Shown: positions 47,757 to 57,369 of the stretch, in pieces
Position numbering within the stretch: position 1 is the first letter of the stretch
Layout: each line of letters starts with the position of its first letter
Assembly: GCF_011064615.1 (NCBI RefSeq)
Contig: NZ_JAALJH010000007.1
Location: forward strand, 62,001 to 126,000
DNA from: Aquisphaera insulae
GTDB taxonomy: Bacteria; Planctomycetota; Planctomycetia; Isosphaerales; Isosphaeraceae
Length of the DNA stretch: 64,000 nt
Direction: 5' to 3'
Translations under genes and position numbers: made by a program
Notes under the pieces: model-generated
Databases searched by the model: none
What the model was told of the DNA's origin: nothing
The model's input: the letters and a program-made list of their open reading frames with translations, nothing else

Positions 47757-49424
47757 ATGGCACTCGCACCCAACTCGGCAGTCCTGGCCTACCTGAACGG
47801 ACCGGCGGGCATCCCCCGCCTCAAGCTCCCCGACGGCCGGGTCGTCGATCGCCCCCATCCCGAGTGGCTCATGCACCAACTCCGGTGGCGATGGCTCCTC
47901 GACTCGTGGGAGGGGGGAGAGGCCTACCGGATGGCCGTCTACGGGTTCGATCCTCAGGGGATGCCCGTCCGCAACCTGATTCGCCACAAGCGGGAGTATC
48001 CCTCCGCGTTCGACGCCGGGACCTCCTCGCAGGGCGGTCGGCCGCCGGGGAGCGACCCCGCCGCCCAGGCCACGGACGACGACTATGAGCTCCGCAGGGC
48101 GAGGACCCCCGTCCCCACGTTCGTGGCCGAGGCCGTCGAGGCGCACCTCGCGAGGATCTACAGTCGCGAGGTCCATCGCGAGGGCCCGGAGCGGCTGGTG
48201 GCCTGGTGGCGGGACGTGGACGGCCGCGGAGCCACCATCGACGACTGGATGGTCGGCACCATCGCGCCGTTGCTCATGGTCCTCGGCCAGCTCGACATCA
48301 TCATCGACCATCCGGCGATCCCCGCCGGCGAGGAGGTGCGGAGCAGGGCGGACGAGGTCCGCCTCGGGCTCGATTCCTGCGTCGCATCGTACATCCTGCC
48401 GGAGAACCTCACCTGGTGGTCGCTCGACCGACTCGGCGGCTACAGCGAGTGTCTCGTCCGAGAGGTCGCGGACGACGGCGAGGTCCGGTGGCGGTACTGG
48501 GATGCTCGCATCTGGGCGGCCTATGATTCGGCCGGGGCCCTGGTGAGGGGGCCCGTGGAGCATCCCTTCGGCCGCGTCCCCGTCATCCGCCTCTTCGACC
48601 GTCGCCGGCCGAGGAGCCGGAACATCGGCCTGCCTCGCTATGAATCCATCGCCGAAATCCAGAGAGAATTTTATAATCGCGATAGCGAGTTGATCCTGTC
48701 GGACACGACGCAGGCCCACCCGCTCTTGCAGGGGCCGGAAGATTACGTCCAGGCCGACGGCACGATTCCCATCGGGCCCAACTGGCTCCTCCCCAAGAAG
48801 AAGAACACCGGCGGCTCGGGCGCGACCTATGAGGGGTTCGATGTCGTCCCCTTCCCCAAGGAAGGGGCCGACTCGATCCGCCTCAACAAGGCGGACCTTC
48901 GCGACGCCGCGGATCGCGCGGCATTGCTGCTGAAGCCCGCCGGCGGCGCGGGGACCTCGGGCTCCACGGTCGGCCAGAGCGGGATCTCCAAGCGACTTGA
49001 CCAGGCGGCCGGTAACGACCTGCTGGGCAAGATCGCCGCCATGCTCGGCCGGGCCGAGCGGCAGATCGCCGAGCTGGTGCTCCTCGTCCTCGATGACGGC
49101 AAGCCGCGCGGCGACGCGGCGGCCCTGCGGGTGAATTATCCGACGCAGTTCGACCTATTCACCGCCGAGGAATTGGCCCGGGCCATCTCGCAGTTCCAGG
49201 GCATCGTGGCGGCCGCCGGCCACGCGCCGGCCACCGAGTCCCAGCTCATGCGGAAGCTCGTCCGCCTCATGCTCCCCGGTCTCGAGGATGGGGACTACGC
49301 GGGCTTCGACGCCGAGATCGACGCCTACCTTGACTCCCGCTCGGCGAGCGGGCCCGCGAGGGCCGGCTCCCCGGACGAGCTTTCGCCCGGATCTCGTCCG
49401 GATTGCTCGAAATCCGCGCCGTAG
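47757..49424 (+). CDS. Phage portal protein
   Basis: The 555-residue protein follows the terminase. Features fit an HK97/SPP1-like portal: mixed alpha-beta clip (FGRVPVIRLFDRRRPRSRNI), a helix with YESIAEIQREFYNRDSELIL, a segment GTSGSTVGQSGISKRLDQAA and a long C-terminal helix (ATESQLMRKLVRLMLPGL). It would form the dodecameric DNA gate. The assignment rests on position and helices; no motif is diagnostic. Confidence 0.75.
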   Translation: MALAPNSAVLAYLNGPAGIPRLKLPDGRVVDRPHPEWLMHQLRWRWLLDSWEGGEAYRMAVYGFDPQGMPVRNLIRHKREYPSAFDAGTSSQGGRPPGSDPAAQATDDDYELRRARTPVPTFVAEAVEAHLARIYSREVHREGPERLVAWWRDVDGRGATIDDWMVGTIAPLLMVLGQLDIIIDHPAIPAGEEVRSRADEVRLGLDSCVASYILPENLTWWSLDRLGGYSECLVREVADDGEVRWRYWDARIWAAYDSAGALVRGPVEHPFGRVPVIRLFDRRRPRSRNIGLPRYESIAEIQREFYNRDSELILSDTTQAHPLLQGPEDYVQADGTIPIGPNWLLPKKKNTGGSGATYEGFDVVPFPKEGADSIRLNKADLRDAADRAALLLKPAGGAGTSGSTVGQSGISKRLDQAAGNDLLGKIAAMLGRAERQIAELVLLVLDDGKPRGDAAALRVNYPTQFDLFTAEELARAISQFQGIVAAAGHAPATESQLMRKLVRLMLPGLEDGDYAGFDAEIDAYLDSRSASGPARAGSPDELSPGSRPDCSKSAP

Positions 49425-49518
49425 CCTCGTCGCGGCGTGCTCCTCGCCTGGCCCTTGCACACTTCCGAGACGGCCGACGCGGTCGCCTCGGTCCATCGCA
49501 CCGCAACGGAGCTGAACC

Positions 49519-50202
49519 GTGAGCGAACCATCGTACAGCCAATCGAATTCGAGCCCGGCCGTCGGCCCTTCGGCCGCCCCTCCGACGATCCATCTGAGCG
49601 TCGAGGAATACCAGAGGCTCCGGGCGTTCGAGCAGCAGCTCGACGAGGTCCGGAAGGCGCAACAGGTGGCGATCGACGCCAAGGAAGCGGAGCGGCTGAG
49701 GGCGCTCGCCGAGAAGGGGCAGATTGAAGAGGCCCTGGCCCAGCAGCGAAAGAGCTGGGAGCAGAAGCATGCCGAAGCTACGGCCCGCTACACGCAACTC
49801 GAGCAGCAGGTCCACGCCGAGCGGAAGGCCGCGGTGATCGCCGAGTCCTTCGAGGGCCGGTCGTTCATCGGCGAGACCGCCGAGCAGCGGGCCGCCACGG
49901 CGATCATGGTCCGGCGTCTTCTCCAGGAGGAGTTCGACTCGACTCGTGACGCCTCCGGGGCGCTGGTGGTACGGGAGAAGGTGAGCGGCCGGCCTGCTAT
50001 CGAGGTGCTCCGCGAACGGCTCGATTCTCCCCAGTTCGCGATCTTCTTCGCGCCGTCTTCTCGCGGCGGGTCGGGCACAGACGGGACCCGCCCACCTGCG
50101 AACCCGCAATCCTCGCAGCCCGGCACGCTTGACGCGATCGTCGCCGACTGGCGGAACCGGCAGAACCAGTATCAGTCGTTCGGCCTCCGCTCCCGCAGTT
50201 GA
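49519..50202 (+). CDS. Probable capsid scaffolding protein
   Basis: The 227-residue protein (GTG start) is charged and helical, with a coiled coil at about 25-110 (EEYQRLRAFEQQLDEVRKAQ, QRKSWEQKHAEATARYTQLE). It lies between portal and major capsid genes, the usual scaffold place. No protease motif is visible. Confidence 0.65.
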   Translation: MSEPSYSQSNSSPAVGPSAAPPTIHLSVEEYQRLRAFEQQLDEVRKAQQVAIDAKEAERLRALAEKGQIEEALAQQRKSWEQKHAEATARYTQLEQQVHAERKAAVIAESFEGRSFIGETAEQRAATAIMVRRLLQEEFDSTRDASGALVVREKVSGRPAIEVLRERLDSPQFAIFFAPSSRGGSGTDGTRPPANPQSSQPGTLDAIVADWRNRQNQYQSFGLRSRS

Positions 50203-50320
50203 ACCGATGACGCGTGTCGCGTCCGGTCGCTGCGAGCCTCCCGCCGACCTCCTCGACCCTCCCGAGTTCGCACCGGGCTGACCGCCGGCCCGAGGTTCTC
50301 TCACATTCAAGGAGCCTTGT

Positions 50321-51457
50321 ATGCCTCTTTATGAAGGTGGACCGCTGACTCCCTTCTCCGCGTTCAACGCCGGCGTGATCCCGAACGACGTATTCGGCGT
50401 CGCGATCAACTGGTTCGTGAACCGGACGCCCCTGGTGTCGCGCCTCCCGAAGCTGCCCACCGGCTCGCCCCAGTTCCTGGTGACGAACGACAACTACAGG
50501 CCCCGCTCGAACCCGCTGAACAACGGGGCCGCCGTGACAGCCGCGGCGACGACCGCCACGGTGGCGGACGGCTCGATCTTCGACACGGGCGACGTGATCC
50601 AGATCGAGAACGAGTACATCCTGGTGACGGGCATCAGTGGCAATGCCCTGACCATCACCCGCGGCTACGCCGGCACGACCGCCGCGAGCCATGCCGACGC
50701 GCTGCCCGTCTACCTGGTCAGCAACAGCCGGACCGGGGCCGAGCTGAACGTGACCAGCGTCAGCCGCATCCCTCAGGCCGTCACTCAGTATTGCCAGACG
50801 GTGCAGCATGCCTATCAGGTTGGCGGCTCCTTGCTGTCCGACGTCAACTACGCCTCGGGCTTCGCGACCCCGCTGGACCGCGACCGGATGCTCGCGATCC
50901 AGCACACGATGGACGACTTCGAGAGCGCCTGCTACTACGGCAAGGGGGTCCCCCTTTCCGCGTCCACCAGCCGTCCGCTGATGAAGGGCATCTTCAGCCT
51001 CCTCCAGACCAACAACGTCAGCTCGCCGACCAACGCCGCGGCCTACAAGCCGAGCGACCTGGTCCGCGACACGCTCCAGGCCTGTTTCAACGGCGGCGGC
51101 AATCCCACGGTGCTGCTGGTGAGCACGGACTTCCTTTCCGGCATGGCGGTCTGGGGCCACGCGGCGATGCGGCTGAATGCCGGGTCGAATGTCTTCGGCA
51201 CGCCGATCGACCTCTTCGAGGCGCCCTTCCTCTCCGGTGTCTCGATCATCCCGGCCCCGCTGCTGCGGCCCGGGACGGCGATCTGCCTGTCCGACTCGGA
51301 AATTCGCATCCGCCTCAAGCGAGCCATGATCGACAAGCCCCGCGGCAGCCGCGGTGATGCCTTCGAGGGCGACATCATCATGGAGGGCGCCATCGAGGTG
51401 GACAACGAGGCTCACCACGCCTGCGTCAGCGGCGTCACCGCTTTCGCGGCCTCCTGA
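50321..51457 (+). CDS. Major capsid protein (SU10/DUF5309-like)
   Basis: The 378-residue protein resembles DUF5309/SU10-type capsid proteins: DVNYASGFATPLDRDRMLAI, AMRLNAGSNVFGTPIDLFEA, SGVSIIPAPLLRPGTAICLS and IIMEGAIEVDNEAHHACVSG. An inserted beta domain at about 71-133 (VADGSIFDTGDVIQIENEYI, LVTGISGNALTITRGYAGTT) recurs in the large fibre protein. It forms the HK97-fold icosahedral shell. A strong hairpin lies past its stop. Confidence 0.85.
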   Translation: MPLYEGGPLTPFSAFNAGVIPNDVFGVAINWFVNRTPLVSRLPKLPTGSPQFLVTNDNYRPRSNPLNNGAAVTAAATTATVADGSIFDTGDVIQIENEYILVTGISGNALTITRGYAGTTAASHADALPVYLVSNSRTGAELNVTSVSRIPQAVTQYCQTVQHAYQVGGSLLSDVNYASGFATPLDRDRMLAIQHTMDDFESACYYGKGVPLSASTSRPLMKGIFSLLQTNNVSSPTNAAAYKPSDLVRDTLQACFNGGGNPTVLLVSTDFLSGMAVWGHAAMRLNAGSNVFGTPIDLFEAPFLSGVSIIPAPLLRPGTAICLSDSEIRIRLKRAMIDKPRGSRGDAFEGDIIMEGAIEVDNEAHHACVSGVTAFAAS

Positions 51458-51476
51458 GGCACCCGTCATCGGTCGC

Positions 51477-51500
51477 CGGGCCCGCACGGATGCGGGCCCG
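51477..51500 (+). terminator. Hairpin after the major capsid gene, second copy of a twin motif
   Basis: CGGGCCCGCA-cgga-TGCGGGCCCG is a perfect 10-bp stem with a 4-nt loop, 20 nt past the capsid stop and followed by CCCC. The core and flank match the hairpin at 42793. It may protect the capsid mRNA or attenuate transcription. Confidence 0.5.
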
Positions 51501-51574
51501 CCCCCGGGCGCCGATCGCGACCGATCGTGCATCCTTTTCCCTAAGTCGTCGATGCAACTGCAGAGATTATCGAC

Positions 51575-51892
51575 ATGCCGTACGTCTTTCCCGGCCTCTG
51601 GCCATTCATCGAGCGAGTGGCCCACGGCCGTAGCCTGCACCATCTCGGCCGCGCCGGCGAGCTCTGGCACTGCAAGCAGGTCCAGGATGCGCTGGGGCAG
51701 ATCCCCCGCCTGGATGGCCGCAGCCAGCGACAGTTGCTGGAGCATGTCCTGGCCATCCGAGACTCTCTTGCGGCCGCGCTCGAGGGGATCGACGTGGCCA
51801 TTGAGGAAGCCGCCTCCGAGCTCGGCATCCCGCTCCCGGGAGCGGCCGGCTCGGAGGCGGCGGGTGCCGATAAGCGGCCCAGGAAGCGCTGA
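51575..51892 (+). CDS. Small phage protein, possible connector
   Basis: The 105-residue helical protein (MPYVFPGLWPFIERVAHGRS, RQLLEHVLAIRDSLAAALEG) lies between the capsid and neck-region genes. No family recognised. Confidence 0.5.
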   Translation: MPYVFPGLWPFIERVAHGRSLHHLGRAGELWHCKQVQDALGQIPRLDGRSQRQLLEHVLAIRDSLAAALEGIDVAIEEAASELGIPLPGAAGSEAAGADKRPRKR

Positions 51893-51939
51893 GGACCACT
51901 CGACCGGATCACCCCGCGAATCCATAACGAGGTCTCATC

Positions 51940-52674
51940 ATGCCGAATGACACGTATGTCGCCCCGGTGATACAGCCATCGGGCACGACGTTTGCCCAGT
52001 TCCAGGCGGGGGGGTATTCCCTGCTCATCGACAATCTGATCGCCGCCAACGGCGCGGTCGCCAACCCGACCGTCTCGGCCACGGTGAGCGTCGGTGGCAC
52101 GGGCGGTACGCTCGCCGCGGGTACGTATCAGGTGGCCTACAGTTTCCGCGACGCGTTCGGAGAGACTCTCGTAGGGGGCCAGTCGGCCACCTTCACGATC
52201 ACGGCCGGCCAGATTGCCACCGTGACGCTGCCCGCCGTGCCGGTCGGAGCTGACGAGATCTGGCTCTACGTTTCCGCCGCGGGCAACCCGACCGGTCCCC
52301 TCTCGCTGTATGCAACGGGCATCACGGCCACCACATTCGCGATGTCCCTGGCCGCCGGGTCTGATCCCTCGGCGTCGGTCCCGACCGCCAACACGACGGG
52401 CGCCGCCTCTGTCGCGGACAAGATCCGCAGCTATCGGGGCAGCTCCGGGGACCAGGTCATCAAGAGCTACTCGGCGTTCCTCTCCACGCTCTTGCGAGGG
52501 AGCGCCATCCTGCGGAAGGAAGGACGGCTGGCTGCACAGCAATGGGCCGCGATCTTCGCACTGTGGGCCCAGGCCGCAAAGGAGGCCGCGTCGCTGGTGC
52601 TGCTCAACCCTGGGACGCTTGCCTACAAGTATCTGCCGGTGGGGCATCCCGTCACCGTCCGCTCCTGGCCGTGA
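51940..52674 (+). CDS. Virion protein with Ig/Fn3-like domain
   Basis: The 244-residue protein has a beta-rich middle (TLAAGTYQVAYSFRDAFGET, LPAVPVGADEIWLYVSAAGN) typical of an Ig-like or Fn3-like fold and a helical C-terminus. It could be a capsid decoration or head-to-tail protein. Position and fold are the evidence. Confidence 0.6.
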   Translation: MPNDTYVAPVIQPSGTTFAQFQAGGYSLLIDNLIAANGAVANPTVSATVSVGGTGGTLAAGTYQVAYSFRDAFGETLVGGQSATFTITAGQIATVTLPAVPVGADEIWLYVSAAGNPTGPLSLYATGITATTFAMSLAAGSDPSASVPTANTTGAASVADKIRSYRGSSGDQVIKSYSAFLSTLLRGSAILRKEGRLAAQQWAAIFALWAQAAKEAASLVLLNPGTLAYKYLPVGHPVTVRSWP

Positions 52675-52737
52675 TCGCTGCGTGCGGGATCCGTCCCCGC
52701 CGCCCTCCGCTCAACTCCAGCTTCTCCGGGAGATCCC

Positions 52738-53418
52738 ATGTCCGCTGCCGATCGCCTCGCGGTCGTCTATGCTACCGACGAGAATATCGCCGTCCACGCC
52801 AGCGGCGATTTTAGCGTGCTCTGCCCAGACTGGCAGAAGCTCGCCTGGGGCAACGACGGAGTCCTGCTGGCGAGCTCTCCATGGGTGCTCAGCTCGGCAT
52901 CGGTCAACTTCTCAAGGGCAGGCGTCGTCCCCGGCCATGTCGTCCTCTTGCGCAAGCCCAGCACCGTGTTCAAGGGGAGCGGGGAGCTGCTCGCGGTGGA
53001 CGCCGTGGCCGGTAACACCGTGACGCTGCGACGGTTGGGCCTTGCCCCCGGCGCAGGCCAGCCGCCTTCGCCGGGGGGGGACCTCAATGCCGTCGAATTC
53101 CTGATGACGACGCTGGACCCCCAGACGGAAGAGGCCAGCTTCGACTTGAACCGCCGCCTCTCCATCGATCCGCTGCTGACGGGCAGGGCTCCGAGTGACC
53201 TCCATGACCTGCGGGAACTCCGGCAGGCCTGCGTGCTCACCGTGCTCGCTCGCCGCTATGCGGCCGAGGTTCGCGGCAGCCAGGGCGACTTCGCCCTGAA
53301 GCTGTCAGACGTCAAGCAAGAGCTGGGAGAGATCCTGGCAAGGCTGCAGCTCCGCTGGGGGGCCGGCGGCACGGCCGAGAACTCCACGAGCTGGCTCTCC
53401 ACCCGGATCGTACGCTGA
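52738..53418 (+). CDS. Head-tail connector-like protein
   Basis: The 226-residue protein has a beta-rich N-terminal half (SSASVNFSRAGVVPGHVVLL) and a helical C-terminus (DLHDLRELRQACVLTVLARR, LKLSDVKQELGEILARLQLR). It is in the neck position, 63 bp after the Ig-like protein gene. No diagnostic motif. Confidence 0.55.
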   Translation: MSAADRLAVVYATDENIAVHASGDFSVLCPDWQKLAWGNDGVLLASSPWVLSSASVNFSRAGVVPGHVVLLRKPSTVFKGSGELLAVDAVAGNTVTLRRLGLAPGAGQPPSPGGDLNAVEFLMTTLDPQTEEASFDLNRRLSIDPLLTGRAPSDLHDLRELRQACVLTVLARRYAAEVRGSQGDFALKLSDVKQELGEILARLQLRWGAGGTAENSTSWLSTRIVR

Positions 53419-53436
53419 CCACGGAGTCATCGATTC

Positions 53437-53892
53437 ATGGCATTCTTGGTTCCTCATGAGGGTGATGTCCAGTTGCTTACCGACTTGCTCGGTGGCGGCA
53501 CCCTGGAGAACTGGCTCCTGGGCCTGTTCCACGCCAACATCACGCCTTCCGAGACGGACACGGCCGCTGCCTACACCGCCCAGGAGGCGACGTTCACGAA
53601 CTATGCTCGCAAGACCCTGACCAGGAGCATCGGAGCTGGCGCCTGGAACACGCCCGTCGTCCAGGCGCCCGGCGGGTCTCCTGCGTGGACTGCTCGCGCG
53701 CAGGTCGGCCATAGCCAGTACGGCTCGACCTCCCAGACATGGACCTGCGGTGCGACGGGGGACACGATCTACGGGTACTTCATCATCGGCGCGACCAGCG
53801 GCAAGCTGATCTGCGCCGAGGCATTTGCAGCCCCCCGCACACTGGTCAGCGGAGACAGCCTTTCGATCACGCCCGTCTTCGAGAATGCATGA
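53437..53892 (+). CDS. Phage structural protein
   Basis: The 151-residue protein (MAFLVPHEGDVQLLTDLLGG, ENWLLGLFHANITPSETD) is beta-rich, ending in SGDSLSITPVFENA. Similar short proteins occur in head or tail modules; exact role unknown. Eighteen bp after the previous gene. Confidence 0.6.
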   Translation: MAFLVPHEGDVQLLTDLLGGGTLENWLLGLFHANITPSETDTAAAYTAQEATFTNYARKTLTRSIGAGAWNTPVVQAPGGSPAWTARAQVGHSQYGSTSQTWTCGATGDTIYGYFIIGATSGKLICAEAFAAPRTLVSGDSLSITPVFENA

Positions 53893-53984
53893 ATCGGATC
53901 GCTGCCCCCCTGGTCGACGCGTGACCCGGAGGCAATACCCAATGACTTATACTCACGCGCAATTTTCGGAAAGGATGGGCCGAC

Positions 53985-54362
53985 GTGGCTGGACCGAGTG
54001 TGACTGCTGGAATCGCGGGGAATGTCGTCGCGAGCGGGTTGCTCGGGGCTGGCGCTAACGTGGCCTCGACGGTCGATTTCAGCACGGGAGGCGCGTTTGG
54101 CGGCGATGTCGCCATCAGGGTTACTGCCGGGGCAACCGTCTCCGGGACCAATGGGTGCCGGCTTGACGTCTTTCCTCTCGGGGATTCCACACCAGCTTTC
54201 GACACGGTCGCTTCGCAGTCATACACGCTCAGCCCGGTCGTTGCCTCGGGCACCTACCAGAAGACGCTCCGGCTGCCGACCGGCGTGTACAGCCTCAAGG
54301 CGACCAACCTGGACGCAACCAACGCGATCACCGTGCAGATCACCAGCTCGAAGATGAGCTGA
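53985..54362 (+). CDS. Small beta-rich virion protein
   Basis: The 125-residue protein (GTG start, GGAAAGGA upstream) has a Gly/Ala-rich start and strands SYTLSPVVASGTYQKTLRLP and YSLKATNLDATNAITVQITS. A decoration or tail-associated role is possible. No family recognised. Confidence 0.55.
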   Translation: MAGPSVTAGIAGNVVASGLLGAGANVASTVDFSTGGAFGGDVAIRVTAGATVSGTNGCRLDVFPLGDSTPAFDTVASQSYTLSPVVASGTYQKTLRLPTGVYSLKATNLDATNAITVQITSSKMS

Positions 54363-54375
54363 GAGGGGGCGTTCG

Positions 54376-55188
54376 ATGCGATGGACTTCGAAGCCCTCGT
54401 TCGGCACCCGCGTCGACCCGGCCCACCCGATCGGCCGGGGCTGCCTGCTGGCGATCGCCGTGAATGCGGGCCAGGGCATCACGCTGGCCAACGCGGCCTG
54501 GTCGGACGCCTGTACCCTCGCCGGGGCGCCGGCCTGGGCGTCCACGGACCAGGGCCACGGGCTGGGCTTCACGGGCACTCAGTACGGACTGCTGCCCGCG
54601 TCAACCCGATACCGGCCGTCGTCGGGGTTCACCTTCGCTGCGAGGGTGTTCATAACATCGGCCACGAACCTCAGCACAGTCATCCGCCTCGACGACGGGA
54701 CCAATCGGATCGGGATCCTCGACGGGGTCGGGACAGGCACGCTTCGCGCGCTCGCGTTCACCACCGCCGGAAACGTGGCGGCTGTCACCGGGGCCGTCCT
54801 CGTCCAGAACACATGGGCCGATCTCGCGGCCACCTACGACTCTGCAACGGCGGTGGCCACCGCCTATCTGAACGGCGTACCGGTGGCGACGGCGACGGGG
54901 ACGCCCGGAGCGGCGTTCGTTGGATCCGGGGCCGTGCCAGTCGGGCTCTTCGTGAACCCGAACGGACTCGGGTCGATCGGGCGGGGGACGCTCGCCTTCG
55001 CCGCGATGTTCGGGCGGGCGCTGTCCCGGACCGAGCTCGTCGCGCTCGCGGCCAACCCGTGGGACCTGTTCGAGCCGCCGGCGCCGTGGCGCGAGGATCT
55101 CATGTCCGCCTATTACTACGCCCCCGCGTCCGCCTCGACCTGGCGGCGCACGATCTCGCCCCGATTCGGCTCAAGGAGCGCGACATGA
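54376..55188 (+). CDS. LamG/concanavalin-like fibre or decoration protein
   Basis: The 270-residue protein has one LamG-like beta-sandwich at about 60-235: FTFAARVFITSATNLSTVIR, WADLAATYDSATAVATAYLN, VGLFVNPNGLGSIGRGTLAF and RALSRTELVALAANPWDLFE. These domains bind sugars. It overlaps the next gene by 4 bp (ATGA). Confidence 0.75.
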   Translation: MRWTSKPSFGTRVDPAHPIGRGCLLAIAVNAGQGITLANAAWSDACTLAGAPAWASTDQGHGLGFTGTQYGLLPASTRYRPSSGFTFAARVFITSATNLSTVIRLDDGTNRIGILDGVGTGTLRALAFTTAGNVAAVTGAVLVQNTWADLAATYDSATAVATAYLNGVPVATATGTPGAAFVGSGAVPVGLFVNPNGLGSIGRGTLAFAAMFGRALSRTELVALAANPWDLFEPPAPWREDLMSAYYYAPASASTWRRTISPRFGSRSAT

Positions 55189-56192
55189 TCAGCTACCCGA
55201 TCAAGCAATCGAGCACGGCCCAGCCCCTGCTGTTCCTGCTCATCTCGTCGACCGATCACACCACGCCGGTCACGGGCGCCACGCCGACCGTGAAGATCTC
55301 GAAGGCCGGCGCCGCGGGCGCGCCTCCGTCGGGGGCGGTCTCCGAGGTCGACGCCACGAACATGCCGGGCTGGTACAAGGTGGCCGGCAACGCGACCGAC
55401 AGCAGCACGCTCGGCCCGCTCATCCTCCACGCGACGGCCGCCGGCGCGGACCCGTGCGACGTGCTCTATCCCGTCGTCGCCTTCGATCCCCAGGCGGCGA
55501 CGAACCTCGGCCTGTCCTCGCTGCCGACGGCGAACCCCGCGGCAGCCGGCGGGATGCTGACGGTCGGGACCGGCGCCGGGCAGATCAATCCGTCGTCCGG
55601 CAAGGCCCCGGCGACCCTCGTCAGCACGGACGTGACCGGGAACCTCCCGGCCGACATCCAGACCATCAAGACGCAGGCCGTCACGTGCTCGGGTGGCGTG
55701 ACGGTCCCGGCCGCGACGCTTGCCAGCACGACCAATATCACGACCGTCGGGGCCGTCGCCGGCTCGGTGGCGAGCGTCACCGCGGCTGTCACACTGCCGT
55801 CGATGCCGCCCAACTGGATCACGGCCGCCGGCATCGCCTCCTCGGCACTCAACGGCAAGGGCGACTGGCTCCTCGACTCGGGCTACACGACGCCCCCAAC
55901 CGCCGCAGCCGTCGCGACGGCCATCTGGACGGACACGGCGTCGGGCGACTTCTCCGTCAGCAACAGTCCGGGGTACGCGGTGAAGAACGGTCTCCCGATT
56001 CTGCTCACCCAGGCCGTGCCTACGTCCAATACCCCCCAGACCGTCGGCGATTCGCTCAACGCCGCTCGGGCGCAGGGCTTCGGCAAGTGGACGCTCGTCG
56101 GCACCGCCCTCACGCTCTACGCGGGGGATGGGACCACGATCGTCCGGACCTTCACCCTCGACAGCGCCACGGCGCCGACGCAGAGGTTCTGA
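55185..56192 (+). CDS. Tail-fibre/baseplate-type protein
   Basis: The 335-residue protein has an N-terminal beta domain (LLISSTDHTTPVTGATPTVK, SEVDATNMPGWYKVAG), a long Ala/Thr-rich spacer and a C-terminal strand pair (WTLVGTALTLYAGDGTTIVR, TFTLDSATAPTQRF) seen in fibre and baseplate proteins. AAGGAG lies upstream within the preceding gene. It overlaps the next gene by one base. Confidence 0.7.
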   Translation: MISYPIKQSSTAQPLLFLLISSTDHTTPVTGATPTVKISKAGAAGAPPSGAVSEVDATNMPGWYKVAGNATDSSTLGPLILHATAAGADPCDVLYPVVAFDPQAATNLGLSSLPTANPAAAGGMLTVGTGAGQINPSSGKAPATLVSTDVTGNLPADIQTIKTQAVTCSGGVTVPAATLASTTNITTVGAVAGSVASVTAAVTLPSMPPNWITAAGIASSALNGKGDWLLDSGYTTPPTAAAVATAIWTDTASGDFSVSNSPGYAVKNGLPILLTQAVPTSNTPQTVGDSLNAARAQGFGKWTLVGTALTLYAGDGTTIVRTFTLDSATAPTQRF

Positions 56193-57172
56193 TGCCATCG
56201 ATCTTGAATCAGGGCCTGGGTGGCGATCATCTCGTGACGCAGGGATGGGGGCCAGTCATCCTGAATACGGGCCCCGTGCTTCAGGGGTGGGGGAGCTCTC
56301 GGGTCGTATCGCAGGGACTCGGTGGCCCGATCGGCACTGTCAATGCCTCGTTCTCGCCATCGGGAGGACTTGTTCATGGGGGTCGAACGGCTCCCGCCAC
56401 GTCCAGCAAGGCGCCCTGCGTCGTCGGCGTGGGGCAGGGGGGGCAGGCCGGCTCGTGGCGATCGGCGACAACCGTCGCCTCGGGAGGCATGCGTCTAGGC
56501 GGAGAGCGAACCGTATGGACGAGCTTCGAGCCGGCGGTCTCTGGTGGCTCCTCGCTCGGAGGAGAGGCATTTGACAAGGAAACGATGTATGCAATATACA
56601 TGAATGATGGGGGTGGTGGCTCGGTGGACTATTCGCTCGTCCTGGCGACGACATCGAAGACGACCTGGACGAGCCGGCCACTCGATGCCCCGGGTTCGTA
56701 CAAGCTGGCGGTCCGCTCCAGGGGCATCTTCTCCGGCCTCGAGGAGAAAAATGTCGACGCCGTCGTGGAGCTGATCCTCGACGATTCCGCCAGAGATCTC
56801 ACGGACTTACCATCTCCTCCTCGAGGGATGCGAGCTTTTGCTCTAGCCGGGGGCAAGCTCCGTGTCGAGTGGGCGGACTCGGGGGACGTCCGCCCCCTTC
56901 GCCGGCCCTTGGGTTATCGTGTCTACGTCGGCATTGATGGACCGCCCGACTACACGACTCCGAGGGCGATTCTCTCGTGGGGTGGTGGGAAGCTCGGGGG
57001 CTATTCCATCGATCTCGACAGGTTGACGAGTGGCCGTGCCTATCAGGTCGGTGTCCGTGCCTACGGCGCATGCGGGGAGGAGCAGAACACGGTCGTACTC
57101 ACGTCCTCGGTGGACGAAAGCCCTCCGGAGGAGGTGGATGCAATTTGCGTGAGGATTCTCGGTTCGGAGTAG
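56192..57172 (+). CDS. Virion protein with QGWG/QGLGG repeats and Fn3-like domains
   Basis: The 326-residue protein has an N-terminal repeat (QGLGGDHLVTQGWG, VLQGWGSSRVVSQGLGG), then Gly/Ser-rich sequence and two beta domains resembling Fn3: MYAIYMNDGGGGSVDYSLVL ... LDAPGSYKLAVRSRGIFSGL and PPRGMRAFALAGGKLRVEWA ... GRAYQVGVRAYGACGEEQNT. Probably a surface or fibre protein. GC is locally lower than around it. Confidence 0.65.
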   Translation: MPSILNQGLGGDHLVTQGWGPVILNTGPVLQGWGSSRVVSQGLGGPIGTVNASFSPSGGLVHGGRTAPATSSKAPCVVGVGQGGQAGSWRSATTVASGGMRLGGERTVWTSFEPAVSGGSSLGGEAFDKETMYAIYMNDGGGGSVDYSLVLATTSKTTWTSRPLDAPGSYKLAVRSRGIFSGLEEKNVDAVVELILDDSARDLTDLPSPPRGMRAFALAGGKLRVEWADSGDVRPLRRPLGYRVYVGIDGPPDYTTPRAILSWGGGKLGGYSIDLDRLTSGRAYQVGVRAYGACGEEQNTVVLTSSVDESPPEEVDAICVRILGSE

Positions 57173-57369
57173 TTAAAAGGTCAAGAAATCACCACGTGAT
57201 ACAAACTACGACGTCTGCTCCGAGCTCGAAGCGCCCTGCCGGGCTCGCCGGCATATCGAGCTCGATTCGGTCCCTGGCCCCTGCACGGCAATTCGTCGTG
57301 GTTGCAGACGACCTCCATCCAATCCCCCGACCAGCAAGGCCGCGACGCGCAGCCTGACCGAGGATACCC

